The position numbers were made by a program, and so were the translations under genes. A stretch of 15,100 nucleotides of DNA from positions 1 through 15,100 of the forward strand of contig JASLIH010000333.1 of assembly GCA_030152105.1 (NCBI GenBank), in the 5' to 3' direction. Every line of letters begins with the position of its first letter. Position 1 is the first letter of the stretch. Origin of the DNA: Actinomycetes bacterium (GTDB lineage Bacteria > Actinomycetota > CALGFH01). This document shows positions 1 to 7,739 of the stretch, piece after piece. The notes below the pieces were generated by a model, which did not search any database, was not told the origin of the DNA, and saw nothing but the letters and a program-made list of their open reading frames with translations.

Positions 1-418
1 CCTCAACCCTGGCGGGCAGGTGGCCGTGCAAATGCCGGCCAACCACGACCACCCGTCGCACGTGGTCGCGGCCGAGGTCGCCGGCGCCGAGCCGTTCCGG
101 ACGGCCCTGGCGGGCTACCACCGCGAGTCGCCGGTGCGGGATCCGGAGTGGTACGCGCTGCTCCTCGACCGCCTCGGCCTGCCCGACCAGCACGTCCGGC
201 TCCAGGTGTACCTGCACCACCTGACGGCCCGCGACGACGTGGTCGAGTGGGTCAGGGGCACCCTGCTCACCGACTACCAGGCCCGCATGCCCGAGGCGCT
301 GTTCAGCGAGTTCCTGACCACCTACCGCGAGCGCCTGCTCCCCCGCCTGGAGGACACCCGGCCGTACCCCTATCCGTTCAAGCGCATCCTGTTCTGGGGC
401 CGCCAGGGTACGAGCTGA
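1..418 (+). CDS. Trans-aconitate 2-methyltransferase-like protein, C-terminal part
   Basis: The reading frame is open from the first bases (LNPGGQVAVQMP...) and stops with TGA at 416-418, so the 5' end lies outside the window. About 138 residues are visible. The start resembles the strand 4/5 region of a class I SAM-dependent methyltransferase (L-x-PGG-x-hAVQMP). The end, YPYPFKRILFWGRQ, matches the C-terminus of the Tam family (a PFKR-hydrophobic tail). Tam enzymes methylate trans-aconitate, a by-product inhibitor of the TCA cycle; this role is inferred from the family, since the SAM-binding motif I is not in the window. A GTG at 20 is in frame but lies inside the fold, so it is not the true start. 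The protein could instead methylate another small acid. Confidence 0.72.
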   Translation, partial: LNPGGQVAVQMPANHDHPSHVVAAEVAGAEPFRTALAGYHRESPVRDPEWYALLLDRLGLPDQHVRLQVYLHHLTARDDVVEWVRGTLLTDYQARMPEALFSEFLTTYRERLLPRLEDTRPYPYPFKRILFWGRQGTS

Positions 419-462
419 GCGGGTGCCGCGGCAGTGCCGAGCAGCCCGGCGCGGGTTCGGGT

Positions 463-513
463 TTGGGACCAGGAGCTCTTGGGCCCCATGCACTGCCTGG
501 CACGGTGGGTCGG
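463..513 (-). repeat. Inverted single copy of an intergenic repeat
   Basis: Read on the minus strand, 494-513 is identical over 20 bases (CCGACCCACCGTGCCAGGCA) to 2831-2850 on the plus strand. The likeness continues as TGCATGGG-x-CCC and then CCAAGAG, the latter also found at 2774-2780. The copy lies in the 279-bp gap between the methyltransferase and the VOC gene. No coding potential is seen there apart from the VOC promoter. Confidence 0.75.
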
Positions 514-651
514 GGCGCGGGGCGAGGGTTGGCACAGCCTGATCCTGCCGGTCGGGTGGTCCAACTCCAACTCCAGCCCGCAGCCCCACACCCATGGCCA
601 ACCATGGCGCTGGCGGTTCCCTCCCTCCACGACCCGGCCCCGGTCCCGTCC

Positions 652-657
652 TATGCT
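652..657 (+). promoter_or_regulatory. Candidate -10 element for the VOC gene
   Basis: TATGCT fits TANNNT and lies about 40 bases before the GTG start, so the transcript would have a short leader containing the ribosome binding site AAGGAGA at 684-690. The same hexamer occurs before the gene at 8906. No clear -35 is visible. Confidence 0.4.
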
Positions 658-697
658 GGCCAGCCACAGGTCAGCACCGCGACAAGGAGAGCGGCCA

Positions 698-1063
698 GTG
701 ATCGACCACGTTGGCTTGGGAGTCAGCGACCTGGAACAGAGCAAGGCGTTCTACCAGCAGGCGCTGCGTCCGCTTGGCTACCAGCTGCTGATGGAGCGCG
801 ACGGCTCGGCGGGCTTCGGCCGCAACGGCAAGCCGGACTTGTGGATCCACGTCAACCGGCCGCTGAGCGGGCCCACCCATATCGCCATCGCCAGCTCAGA
901 CCAAGTCACCGTGCGAGCGTTCCATACCGCCGGACTGGCGGCCGGGGGCCACGACAACGGTCCGCCCGGCCTGCGCCCCCACTACCACCAGCACTACTAC
1001 GGCGCCTTCGTCCTGGACCCAGACGGCAACAACATCGAGGCCGTCTGCCACCGGCCGACATAG
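698..1063 (+). CDS. VOC family (glyoxalase/bleomycin-resistance fold) protein
   Basis: The protein has 121 residues and starts at GTG 698, chosen because AAGGAGA at 684-690 lies 7 bases upstream and VIDHVGLGVSDLEQSKAFY is the canonical VOC opening. A longer in-frame start exists upstream but adds sequence of no recognisable kind. Two beta-alpha-beta-beta-beta modules are seen: IDHVGLGV...FY near residues 2-19, and THIAIAS near 60-66 ending in LDPDGNNIEAVCH. Likely metal ligands are His4, His61 and Glu114. Proteins of this size dimerise and act as lyases, isomerases or dioxygenases, or sequester drugs. The substrate cannot be read from sequence. It stands alone and faces the DUF222-HNH gene tail to tail. 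Confidence 0.85.
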   Translation: MIDHVGLGVSDLEQSKAFYQQALRPLGYQLLMERDGSAGFGRNGKPDLWIHVNRPLSGPTHIAIASSDQVTVRAFHTAGLAAGGHDNGPPGLRPHYHQHYYGAFVLDPDGNNIEAVCHRPT

Positions 1064-1109
1064 CGTCCGCCTGCCGGTCGGTTTGGGCGGCGGTGGGGTG
1101 TCGCCCGGG

Positions 1110-2632
1110 TTAGGCCGCGACCCGGTGTCTTCGGTGGGCCCGGTGGGGCGGGGTGGCGGTGAGGCGACCGTCGGGGCCGCGGGCCAGCCGCCAGCCACCT
1201 TCGTGGACGGCCCGGTGGTGGACCCGGCACAACAGGGCCAGGTTGGCCAGGTCGGTGGGGCCGCCGTGGAGCCAGTGGCGCAGGTGGTGGGCTTCGCACC
1301 AGGCCAGGGGGCGGTCACAGTTGGGGAAGACACAGCCGCCGTCGCGGACGGCCAGGGCGTTGCGTTGGGCGGGCTGGACGACCCGGCTGGTCCGGCCGAC
1401 CTCCAACGGCTGGGTCGGTGCCCCACCCAGCGCCGGTGGCAACAGGGCCAGGGCGGCCCGCAGCCGGCCGGTCAGCCCTTGGGGACCGCTCGGGTTCTGG
1501 GCCGCCGGCTGGTTCCCGGTGCCTGGGAGTCGGGTCGGGGGTAGTGGGTCGGTGCTCGGCTCCCGGGTCGGGGGTCGGTGGTCGGCGTTGGGTTCCCGGG
1601 TCGGGGGTCGGTGGTCGGCGTTCGGGTCTTGGGTTGGTGGCCGTTCGTGTCGGTGGGAGGGGTCGTTGGGGCTGCGGGGGCTGGTGGGGTGGCGGGTGAC
1701 CAGGACCCGGGTCACCGCAGCGTCACAGGCCAGCCGCTGGCACGCCTGCGGGTCCAGGGGCCCGGCCCCACCGACCTCGCCGCCCAGGGCGCCGGGGTGG
1801 CCGAGGAGGCTGTCCAGGTCCACGGTCACCGTCAGCTGGGGTCGGGCCCCGCCGACCCGGGGGAGGTGTCCTGCTTCCAGGGCGCGGCGGGCCAGCTCGG
1901 CCAGGGCGTCGGCGTTGCGTTGGCTGCCGCTGCGGCGGTCATCGGCGCTTGCTGGGCGGGCGAGTGGTTCCAGGGCGGCCAGCAGGCTCTGGCCGGCTTC
2001 GGGCTCCAGGAGCCCGTCGATGGCGACCATCCCTTCCCAGGTCGGGGCAAGCCACACCCCCCGGCGCTGGTGGCGCCGCTCGGCCTGGGTGTCGCTGCCG
2101 TCGGGGTCGGCAACCAGTCGCAGATGCCCCAGGACGCGCCGCAGCCGGGGTGGGTCCAGCCGACCGGCCGCCTCGACCAGGACCGGTTCCACCTCGACGG
2201 TGATGTGGTCGGGTAGGCCGTGGGTGCCATGGGTCAGCACCTTGGCGTGGGTGGCCGAGATCGTTCCGTCGGTCAGGGCCTGGGCGGTGGCCGCCAGAGG
2301 GCCACCGAACAGGGCTCGGGCGGTCCGGACCGAGCTGGCGGCGGCCCGGCACCCAGACGCAGCCGGGCCCGCAGCCAGGCGGCGGTCGAGCCCAGCTGCT
2401 GGTCCTGCTCGGCCCCGGCGGCGCCGCGGGCGTCCACGGCGGCGAGTTCTCTGAGCCATTGGCCTTCCAGGCGGTCCACCAACCGCCGCAGGACCAGGAC
2501 CCGCTCGGCCCGGACCGTGTCAGCCAGCCCGTCCAGGTCCTGGGCGGCCAGCCCGTCCACGGCCACCGTCAGCGCCGCCAGCCCGTCCGGTGCTTCGAAT
2601 GACGGGCCGGTCGAATATGTGTTCGAGTCCAT
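1110..2632 (-). pseudogene. DUF222-HNH endonuclease family protein (13E12-repeat type), frameshifted
   Basis: Two minus-strand frames together make one protein of about 507 residues. The N-terminal part (from ATG 2630-2632: MDSNTYSTGP, then RLEGQWLRELAAVDARG and GSTAAWLRARLRLGAG) breaks off near 2347. The rest (AAASSVRTARALFGGPLAATAQAL...) continues in another frame. Adding one base to the CCC run at 2345-2347 restores an unbroken DUF222 domain. A proline-rich linker with four 11-residue repeats follows, then an HNH nuclease domain from about residue 434 (CVFPNCDRPLAWCEAHH, then LALLCRVHHRAVH). The Cys pairs and His residues of the zinc and metal sites are intact. Members are multi-copy in actinobacteria, including the M. 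tuberculosis REP13E12 loci; their role is poorly known and DNA cleavage is inferred. The shift could be real decay or a sequencing error. Confidence 0.88.
1506..1637 (-). repeat. Four tandem 33-bp repeats encoding a proline-rich linker
   Basis: The minus strand encodes PTQDPNADHRP, PTREPNADHRP, PTREPSTDPLP and PTRLPGTGNQP in a row. This is an 11-residue unit repeated four times between the DUF222 and HNH domains. The first two copies are nearly identical in DNA and the last two have diverged, as expected of a minisatellite that changes by slippage. The segment is probably a disordered spacer. Confidence 0.9.
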
Positions 2633-2638
2633 AGCGGC

Positions 2639-2644
2639 AACCTA
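2639..2644 (-). promoter_or_regulatory. -10 element of the DUF222-HNH gene, leaderless arrangement
   Basis: On the minus strand TAGGTT is followed by exactly six bases (GCCGCT) and the ATG. A TTGTGT lies 16 bases further upstream as a possible -35. No Shine-Dalgarno is suitably placed, so transcription probably starts at the ATG itself. Confidence 0.55.
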
Positions 2645-2753
2645 TCAGCCCTCCACCCCAACACAAGCACCAAACCCAAATCTGGGGACAAGTTCACCTG
2701 GACCGGTGCGCCGAGCCGGATCGTGGCGGGTCCGGTCGGTTGTGGGTACCTCG

Positions 2754-2921
2754 CCTGCCAGGCGCATGCGGGACCCAAGAGACCCCTAGACACCCGTTCC
2801 AGACAACCCTGCATGGGCCCCGAACGACTCCCGACCCACCGTGCCAGGCAACTGCATGGGACCCGAACGCCCCCGGCGACCGAGCCAGCGACCACATGGG
2901 GGCCCGCCCGAACGACCTACC
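2754..2921 (+). repeat. Tandem group of four degenerate 40-46 bp intergenic repeats
   Basis: Four units follow each other at about 2754-2794, 2795-2840, 2841-2881 and 2882-2921. The shared core is CCAG-x-C, then TGCATGGG-x-CCC, then GAACG, then a C-rich ACC end. Unit 3 matches the inverted copy at 494-513 over 20 bases across its junction with unit 2. Unit 1 shares CCCAAGAG with that copy. The group fills most of the gap between mutM and the DUF222-HNH gene and reaches the mutM stop codon. No transposase or reading frame is associated. Confidence 0.7.
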
Positions 2922-3708
2922 GGCGCTGGCAGGCGGGGCAGAACGTGGTGCCGCGGCCGCCAAGGACGACCTTGCGGAGGGGGGTGGCGCAGCGGGGGCA
3001 GGGGCGGCCGGACTGGCCGTAGGCGATCAGGAAGTCGGCGTTGCGGCCGCTCTCGCCGTTGACCATGCGGTAGTCGCGGAAGGTGGTGCCTTCGCGGGCG
3101 ATGGCCTCGGTCAGGACCCGGCGGATGGCGCCGTGGAGGGCCAGGGCCCGTCTGGGGCCGACTCTCCGGGAGGCGGGGTGGATGCGGGACAGCCACAGGG
3201 CCTCGTCGGCGTAGATGTTGCCGACCCCGGCCACCGGGCGCTGGCTGAGCAGGTACGGCTTGACCGCGGCTCGGGTGGCGGCCAGGTCGCGGGCGAAGCG
3301 GCGGGGGTCGAACTCGTCGGAGAGCGGCTCGGGGCCGAGCCGGGCCAGGGTCGGCAGCGACCCGTAGGCGCCGGCCTCGACGACGGCCAGGCCGCCGAAG
3401 CGGCGGACGTCCCGGAACACCAGCTCGCGGCCGTCGTCCAGGGTGATCCGGGCCCTGGCGTAGGCGTCGGGGGCGCCGAAGTGGAGCACGCCGGTCATGC
3501 CCAGGTGCAGGATCAGCTCCAGACCCTGGTCGAGGGGGCAGAGCAGGAACTTGCCCCGGCGGCCGACCCCCTCGACGGTCCGACCCAGGAGCAGGCCGGG
3601 GGCGTGGAAGCGCCGCTGGGTGTCGGCCCAGACGGCCAGCACCCGGCGGCCGGACAGCTCCGGCTCGAGCTGCCGGCGGACCGACTCGACCTCGGGCAGC
3701 TCAGGCAT
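2917..3708 (-). CDS. mutM: Formamidopyrimidine-DNA glycosylase (Fpg/MutM)
   Basis: This 263-residue protein has the usual family length and every hallmark. The N-terminus PELPEVE carries catalytic Pro2 and Glu3 (after Met removal). The beta-elimination Lys53 lies in RRGKFLL. The helix-two-turn-helix has GNIYADEALW, and the C-terminal zinc finger has Cys237, Cys240, Cys257 and Cys260 (CPRC...CPAC). It excises 8-oxoguanine and formamidopyrimidines opposite C and nicks the abasic site. It is the last gene of the minus-strand cluster, 9 bases after the Nudix stop. It may also be read alone from a -10 element overlapping that stop. The start is fixed by the required N-terminal proline. Confidence 0.96.
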   Translation of the reverse strand: MPELPEVESVRRQLEPELSGRRVLAVWADTQRRFHAPGLLLGRTVEGVGRRGKFLLCPLDQGLELILHLGMTGVLHFGAPDAYARARITLDDGRELVFRDVRRFGGLAVVEAGAYGSLPTLARLGPEPLSDEFDPRRFARDLAATRAAVKPYLLSQRPVAGVGNIYADEALWLSRIHPASRRVGPRRALALHGAIRRVLTEAIAREGTTFRDYRMVNGESGRNADFLIAYGQSGRPCPRCATPLRKVVLGGRGTTFCPACQRR

Positions 3709-3714
3709 ACGCCC

Positions 3715-3720
3715 AGCCTA
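3715..3720 (-). promoter_or_regulatory. Possible internal -10 element for mutM
   Basis: On the minus strand TAGGCT is followed by six bases (GGGCGT) and the mutM ATG. The first three bases of the hexamer are the TAG stop codon of the Nudix gene. No good Shine-Dalgarno precedes mutM, which favours a leaderless mRNA from this site in addition to read-through from upstream. Confidence 0.4.
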
Positions 3721-4173
3721 CCGGGGAGGTGGCACAGGAAGGTCGTCGGGGACCGGCGTCCCGTCGGGCCAGCAGCCGATGCCGGCCAGGAACCCGGCCA
3801 GGCCGGGGGACAGGGGATAGGCGGGCAGCTGATCGAGGCCGACCAGCCGGGCGTCGGCGGCGTCGCTGGCGGCCACCGGCACGGCGTCGTCGGGCAGCTC
3901 GGCCCAGAGGTCGACGATCAGGTAGTGGAAGCCCTCGCCGATCCGCTCCACGACCCCGGCGATCTCGCCGACGGTCGCCTCGAGGCCGGTCTCCTCGGCC
4001 AGCTCACGGGCGGCGGCCACGGCGATGGTCTCGCCTCCCTCGACCCGCCCGCCCGGGAGCGACCAGCGCCCCTTGTGGGGCGGGTTGCCCCGCTCGACCA
4101 GCAGGAGCCGCCCGGCGCGGTCCCGGGCGACCAGCCCGACCGCCACCACCGGCGACGACGGCACCTCGTCCAT
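3718..4173 (-). CDS. Nudix hydrolase (MutT-like)
   Basis: The 151-residue protein carries a perfect Nudix box at residues 42-64: G-x5-E-x7-REL-x-EE-x-GL, with Glu48, Glu57, Glu60 and Glu61 as likely Mg2+ ligands. The lead-in VVAVGLVARDRAGRLLLVERGNPPHKGRWSLPGG is typical of small pyrophosphohydrolases that act on nucleoside diphosphate derivatives. Position directly before mutM suggests removal of oxidised nucleotides such as 8-oxo-dGTP, which would pair with MutM in the 8-oxoguanine defence. That is inference, because Nudix substrates cannot be told from the box alone. ADP-ribose or NADH are alternatives. It begins 34 bases after tldE. No strong Shine-Dalgarno is visible, so coupling to tldE is likely. 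Confidence 0.9.
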   Translation of the reverse strand: MDEVPSSPVVAVGLVARDRAGRLLLVERGNPPHKGRWSLPGGRVEGGETIAVAAARELAEETGLEATVGEIAGVVERIGEGFHYLIVDLWAELPDDAVPVAASDAADARLVGLDQLPAYPLSPGLAGFLAGIGCWPDGTPVPDDLPVPPPR

Positions 4174-4207
4174 GGCCCCATCGTCCCACGCCGGGGCCTA
4201 GGCGGCG

Positions 4208-5548
4208 CTAGAAGGTGGTCGCGCTGGAGAAGGCGAACCGGTCGATGGCCAGGGCGGGGGCGCGGGCGGCGCCGTAGCCGTCCTCGGCGGCCATCTCGGT
4301 CTCGGCCCCGACGGCCCGCACCGAGGCCAGGGCGTCAAGGATCGACTGGGTGAAGCGGAGGTTGCGGACCGCCCCGACCACCCGGCCGTCCTCCACCCAG
4401 AAGGTGCCGTCCCTGGTCATGCCGGTGATCGTGGTGCCCATCAGGTTGACCAGGTTGGTGTAGTGGAACCGGGTCACCAGCAGGCCCCGCTCCAGCCCGG
4501 CGACCAGCTCGGCCAGGGGGGTCTGGCCGGGCAGCATGGCCAGGTGCATGGGCAGCGCGCCCTCGGCCGAGGGGGCCGGGAGGCCGTGGCCGGTGGGCTC
4601 GACCCCATGGCCGGCGGCGGCCCGGAAGTCGTAGACCAGGCTGGCCGCGACGCCCCGGTCGATCAGGGTCACCCGGCGCTTGGGGACGCCCTCGAAGTCG
4701 AAGCCGACACCGATGGTGTCGGCGGCGGTGGCGTCGTCGACGATCGTGACCAGCGGCGAGCAGACCCGCCGGCCGAGCCGGCCGACCAGGAAGCTGCGGC
4801 CCTCGTCGTAGGCCTTGGCCCCGAACCCGAGCCAGCCCAGCCACTGGACCAGGACCGAGGCCGCGTTGGGCTCCAGCACCACCGGGTAGGAGCCGGGGGC
4901 GAGGTCGCGCGGGTCGCGGCTGTCCATCGCCTTGCGGGCGGCCCGCTCCCCGAGGGCGGCGACGTCCAGGTCGGCCAGGGCCGGCTCGGTCCCCTCGGCC
5001 CAGCCGGTGCCCGACCCGGCGTCGGCCAGGATCGAGAAGCTGGCCGCGGTGGTCGCCCCGGCGGCCCGCACCCCGCGGGTGTTGGCCAGGGCGATCTCCA
5101 GCTCGCGGGTCTCGCACGCCCCGGCGGCGGCGACCCCGGCCGGGAGCCGGCCGATCACCCCGGCGACCAGCCCGGCCCGGGTGGCCGGGTCGGCGGCGGC
5201 GGTGGCCTGGTCGTGGCGCCCGGCCGCCGGGTAGGTGGCCGGGCCGGGCATGCCGGGATAGCCCGGGTCGGGCGGCATCGCCCTGGCCACCGCGGCGGCC
5301 CGCCTGGCGGTGGCCCGCACCGTCTCGGGGTCGGCGGAGTGCACGGTGGCCGTGCCGACCCGGTTGCCGTCGACCACCGCCCTGACCCGGACCCAGAGGT
5401 CCTCGCGCCAGGCCGACTGGTGGATGCGGCTGGAGGCGAACCGGGTCAGCCCCCCGGCCTGCCGGTAGACCAGGGCCTCGGCGTCGTCGACGCCGCCGGC
5501 CCCGATGGCCTCCTCGGCAATCTCCAGCAGCCGTTCGGGCCTAGCCAT
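4208..5548 (-). CDS. tldE: TldE/PmbA family metalloprotease partner subunit
   Basis: The 446-residue protein begins at ATG 5546-5548 (MARPERLLEIAEEAIG). An in-frame extension upstream lies inside tldD and is rejected. The start overlaps the tldD stop by 8 bases, a sign of translational coupling and equal dosage. Family features seen include the N-terminal domain (DDAEALVYRQAGGLTRFASSRIHQS), LVYDFRAAAGHGVEPTGHG, and the C-terminal LMGTTITGMTRDGTFWVEDGRVVGAVRNLRFTQSILDAL. It lacks the HExxxH zinc motif, as expected for TldE, which shapes the proteolytic chamber while TldD carries the zinc. In E. coli the pair degrades unfolded peptides, matures microcin B17 and degrades the CcdA antitoxin. Confidence 0.93.
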   Translation of the reverse strand: MARPERLLEIAEEAIGAGGVDDAEALVYRQAGGLTRFASSRIHQSAWREDLWVRVRAVVDGNRVGTATVHSADPETVRATARRAAAVARAMPPDPGYPGMPGPATYPAAGRHDQATAAADPATRAGLVAGVIGRLPAGVAAAGACETRELEIALANTRGVRAAGATTAASFSILADAGSGTGWAEGTEPALADLDVAALGERAARKAMDSRDPRDLAPGSYPVVLEPNAASVLVQWLGWLGFGAKAYDEGRSFLVGRLGRRVCSPLVTIVDDATAADTIGVGFDFEGVPKRRVTLIDRGVAASLVYDFRAAAGHGVEPTGHGLPAPSAEGALPMHLAMLPGQTPLAELVAGLERGLLVTRFHYTNLVNLMGTTITGMTRDGTFWVEDGRVVGAVRNLRFTQSILDALASVRAVGAETEMAAEDGYGAARAPALAIDRFAFSSATTF

Positions 5549-6995
5549 GAGGCCCCCGGACTCCCACGTGGACGTTGCGGAACCGGGCCGGGGCGGCGCC
5601 GTGGCCGACCCGGGCGTTCTGGAAGGGCTGGCCCTTGCCACAGTTGGGCACGCCCCACACGACCCATGCCTCAGGGCCGCAGACGGCGTCCAGCGAGCCC
5701 CAGAAGTCGGTCGTGCGGCCGTCGTAGCTGGCGTTGCGGTACAGCCGGCCGAGGCGGCCGCCCTTGATCTCCCAGGCCGCCTCGACCCCGAACTGGAAGT
5801 TGACCCGCCGGTCGTCGATCGACCACGACCGGTTGAGGCTCAGCAGCAGGCCGTCGGGGGTGTCGGCGACGAGCTCGCCGAGCGTGCCCTGCCCGGGCTC
5901 CAGGTGCACGTTGGTCATGCGGATCAGGGGCATGCTGCCCCAGCCGTCGGCCCGCATCGCCCCGCTCGACCCGGTCCCGTCGGCCGCCGTCTCCCGGCTG
6001 GTCAGGAAGCCGGCGACCACGCCGTCGACGACCAGCGGCGACCGCTGGGCGGGGACGCCCTCGTCGTCGAAGCCGAAGGTGCCGAGCCCGCCCGGGGTGG
6101 TCGCGTCGGCCGTGACCGACATGGCCGGCGAGCCGTAGCGGAGCCGCCCCAGGTCGCCGGGGGTGACGAACGAGGTGCCGGCGTAGGCGGCCTCCATGCC
6201 AAGGATCCGGTCCAGCTCCAGTGGGTGCCCGACCGACTCGTGGACCTGGAGCGAGAGCTGCTGGCCGTCGAGGATCACCGTGGTCACCCGCTCGGGGAGC
6301 TGGGGCGCGGCCAGCAGCTGGACCGCCTCGGCGGCCACCCGGGGGGCGTTGGCGACCAGCTCGGCGGCCTCGACCACCTCCCACCCGCCGGCCTGGTACT
6401 GGCCCCGGAACGAGTTCGGCCAGCTGCGCTGCTGGAGGTCGCCGTCGCCGACCGCCACCGCCTCGATCCCGGCCCCGGTCTGGGTGACCGTCTGGTCGAG
6501 GCGGGCGCCCTCGCTGGACCAGAGCACGGTCCGCCGCCGCCACAGGTCGACGGTCGCCTTGGCATGGGCCAGCCCGGCCACCGACCGCTGGGCGTCGCAG
6601 GCGGTCAGCAGCAGCTCCACCCGCTCGGCCAGAGGGACGGCGAACGGGTCGCGGGCCACCGGGGTCGCCCAGCCGGCCACCGCCGGCTCGGCCGGGGCCA
6701 GAGCCACCGGCTCGCCTCCGACGGCCGCCGACGCCCTGGCCACCTCGACCGCCCGCCGGGCCAGGTCGCCGGCCCGTCCCGGGTCGAGCACGGCGCTGGC
6801 CGCGAACCCCCAGCGCCCGTCCACCAGCACCCTGACCCCGAGCCCGCTGGAGTCCTCGGCCTCCAGGTCGTCGACCCGGTCGTCGGTGACGGTCAGCCCC
6901 TCGGTCTCCTCCCGCACCCACCGGACGTCCGCGTAGCCGGCCCCGGCCTCGACCGCCGCGGCGAGGGCCAGCTCGGTCAGCTCCTCGGGCTCCAT
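5541..6995 (-). CDS. tldD: TldD family zinc metalloprotease subunit
   Basis: The 484-residue protein has the catalytic zinc motif HESVGH at residues 252-257 (HExxxH, followed by PLELDRILG). It also has the family C-terminal signature beginning NCGKGQP, with Cys452, followed by VGHGAAPARFRNVHVG. Known TldD subunits form a heterodimer with TldE. The active site is closed off so that only extended peptides enter. The start ATG 6993-6995 has a GAGGGAGG ribosome binding site 3-4 bases upstream. The gene lies 34 bases after udgX and overlaps tldE by 8 bases. No RiPP biosynthesis enzymes lie nearby, so a housekeeping or repair-linked role is more likely than peptide antibiotic maturation. Confidence 0.95.
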   Translation of the reverse strand: MEPEELTELALAAAVEAGAGYADVRWVREETEGLTVTDDRVDDLEAEDSSGLGVRVLVDGRWGFAASAVLDPGRAGDLARRAVEVARASAAVGGEPVALAPAEPAVAGWATPVARDPFAVPLAERVELLLTACDAQRSVAGLAHAKATVDLWRRRTVLWSSEGARLDQTVTQTGAGIEAVAVGDGDLQQRSWPNSFRGQYQAGGWEVVEAAELVANAPRVAAEAVQLLAAPQLPERVTTVILDGQQLSLQVHESVGHPLELDRILGMEAAYAGTSFVTPGDLGRLRYGSPAMSVTADATTPGGLGTFGFDDEGVPAQRSPLVVDGVVAGFLTSRETAADGTGSSGAMRADGWGSMPLIRMTNVHLEPGQGTLGELVADTPDGLLLSLNRSWSIDDRRVNFQFGVEAAWEIKGGRLGRLYRNASYDGRTTDFWGSLDAVCGPEAWVVWGVPNCGKGQPFQNARVGHGAAPARFRNVHVGVRGPHG

Positions 6996-7029
6996 CGCCC
7001 TCCCTCACGCTCCCACCTGGAGCGCGATG

Positions 7030-7683
7030 CTACCCGGAAGCCGGCTCGCGAAGCTCCTCGGCGACCACGGACAGGTCGGCCACGAAGCCCTTGTAGGCGA
7101 GGGCGCGGGCCTCCTCGTCGGGGGCGCGGAGGATGGAGGAGGGGTGGACGGTGGCCAGGACCCGGGGGGCGAGGTCGGACTCCAGGAACTGGCCGCGCTC
7201 GCGGCTGACCCGGAACGAGCTGCCCAGCAGCGCCTGGGCGGCGGTCGCGCCCAGCAGGACCAGCGCCCGGGGCTGGACCACCCGGAGCTCGGCCTCGAGC
7301 CAGGGGGAGCAGGCGTGGACCTGCTCGGCGTTGGGCTTCTTGTGGATGCGGAGCTTGCCCCGGCGCTCGAACTTGAAGTGCTTGACCACGTTGGTCACAT
7401 AGGCCAGCTCACGGTCGATGCCGGCCTCGGCCAGGGCCTGGTCCAGCACCCGCCCGGCAGGGCCGACGAACGGGCGCCCGGCCCGGTCCTCGCCGTCGCC
7501 GGGCTGCTCACCGACCAGCATCACCTCGGCGCCGGGGGAGCCGTCGCCGAAGACCGTCTGGGTGGCGTCGCGGTACAGGTCGCAGGCCGTGCAGCCGGCC
7601 GCGGCCGCCCGCAGCTCGCCCAGATCGGGCTGCGCGGGGATCAGGTCGCGGGCCGCGCTCGGGGGCCGCTGGCGGGCTGGCAT
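7030..7683 (-). CDS. udgX: UdgX-type uracil-DNA glycosylase (family 4-like, covalent uracil binder)
   Basis: The 217-residue protein belongs to the Fe-S uracil-DNA glycosylases. It shows Cys31-x2-Cys34, the GEQPG motif at 58-62, TNVVKHFKF with His102 where ordinary family 4 enzymes have Cys, Cys125, and the HPSS motif at 180-183. The insert GKLRIHKKP at 109-117 is the UdgX R-loop. Its His114 corresponds to the His that in Mycobacterium smegmatis UdgX attacks the sugar and leaves the enzyme covalently fixed to uracil-containing DNA. The described motif is KRRIH; here the second residue is Leu (KLRIH). UdgX blocks or marks uracil sites instead of simply removing the base. It heads the tldD-tldE-Nudix-mutM group, 34 bases before tldD. 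Confidence 0.9.
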   Translation of the reverse strand: MPARQRPPSAARDLIPAQPDLGELRAAAAGCTACDLYRDATQTVFGDGSPGAEVMLVGEQPGDGEDRAGRPFVGPAGRVLDQALAEAGIDRELAYVTNVVKHFKFERRGKLRIHKKPNAEQVHACSPWLEAELRVVQPRALVLLGATAAQALLGSSFRVSRERGQFLESDLAPRVLATVHPSSILRAPDEEARALAYKGFVADLSVVAEELREPASG

Positions 7684-7739
7684 GGCAGGAACCTCTCTAC
7701 CACTGGGCCCGGCCGCCCAAACTGCCGGCCTGAGGGGAG

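Noticed and set aside
2740..4353. Long plus-strand open frame opposite mutM and the Nudix gene
   Set aside because: It is a shadow of high-GC coding on the other strand; both minus-strand genes have full catalytic motifs.
5549..5641. N-terminal extension of tldE by 31 residues
   Set aside because: It lies entirely inside the tldD coding region and is Pro/Ser/Ala-rich, unlike the family. ATG at 5546-5548 matches the normal start and couples to the tldD stop.
4208..6995. TldD/TldE as part of a RiPP biosynthesis cluster
   Set aside because: No cyclodehydratase, radical SAM enzyme, transporter or recognisable precursor is nearby; the neighbours are DNA repair genes.
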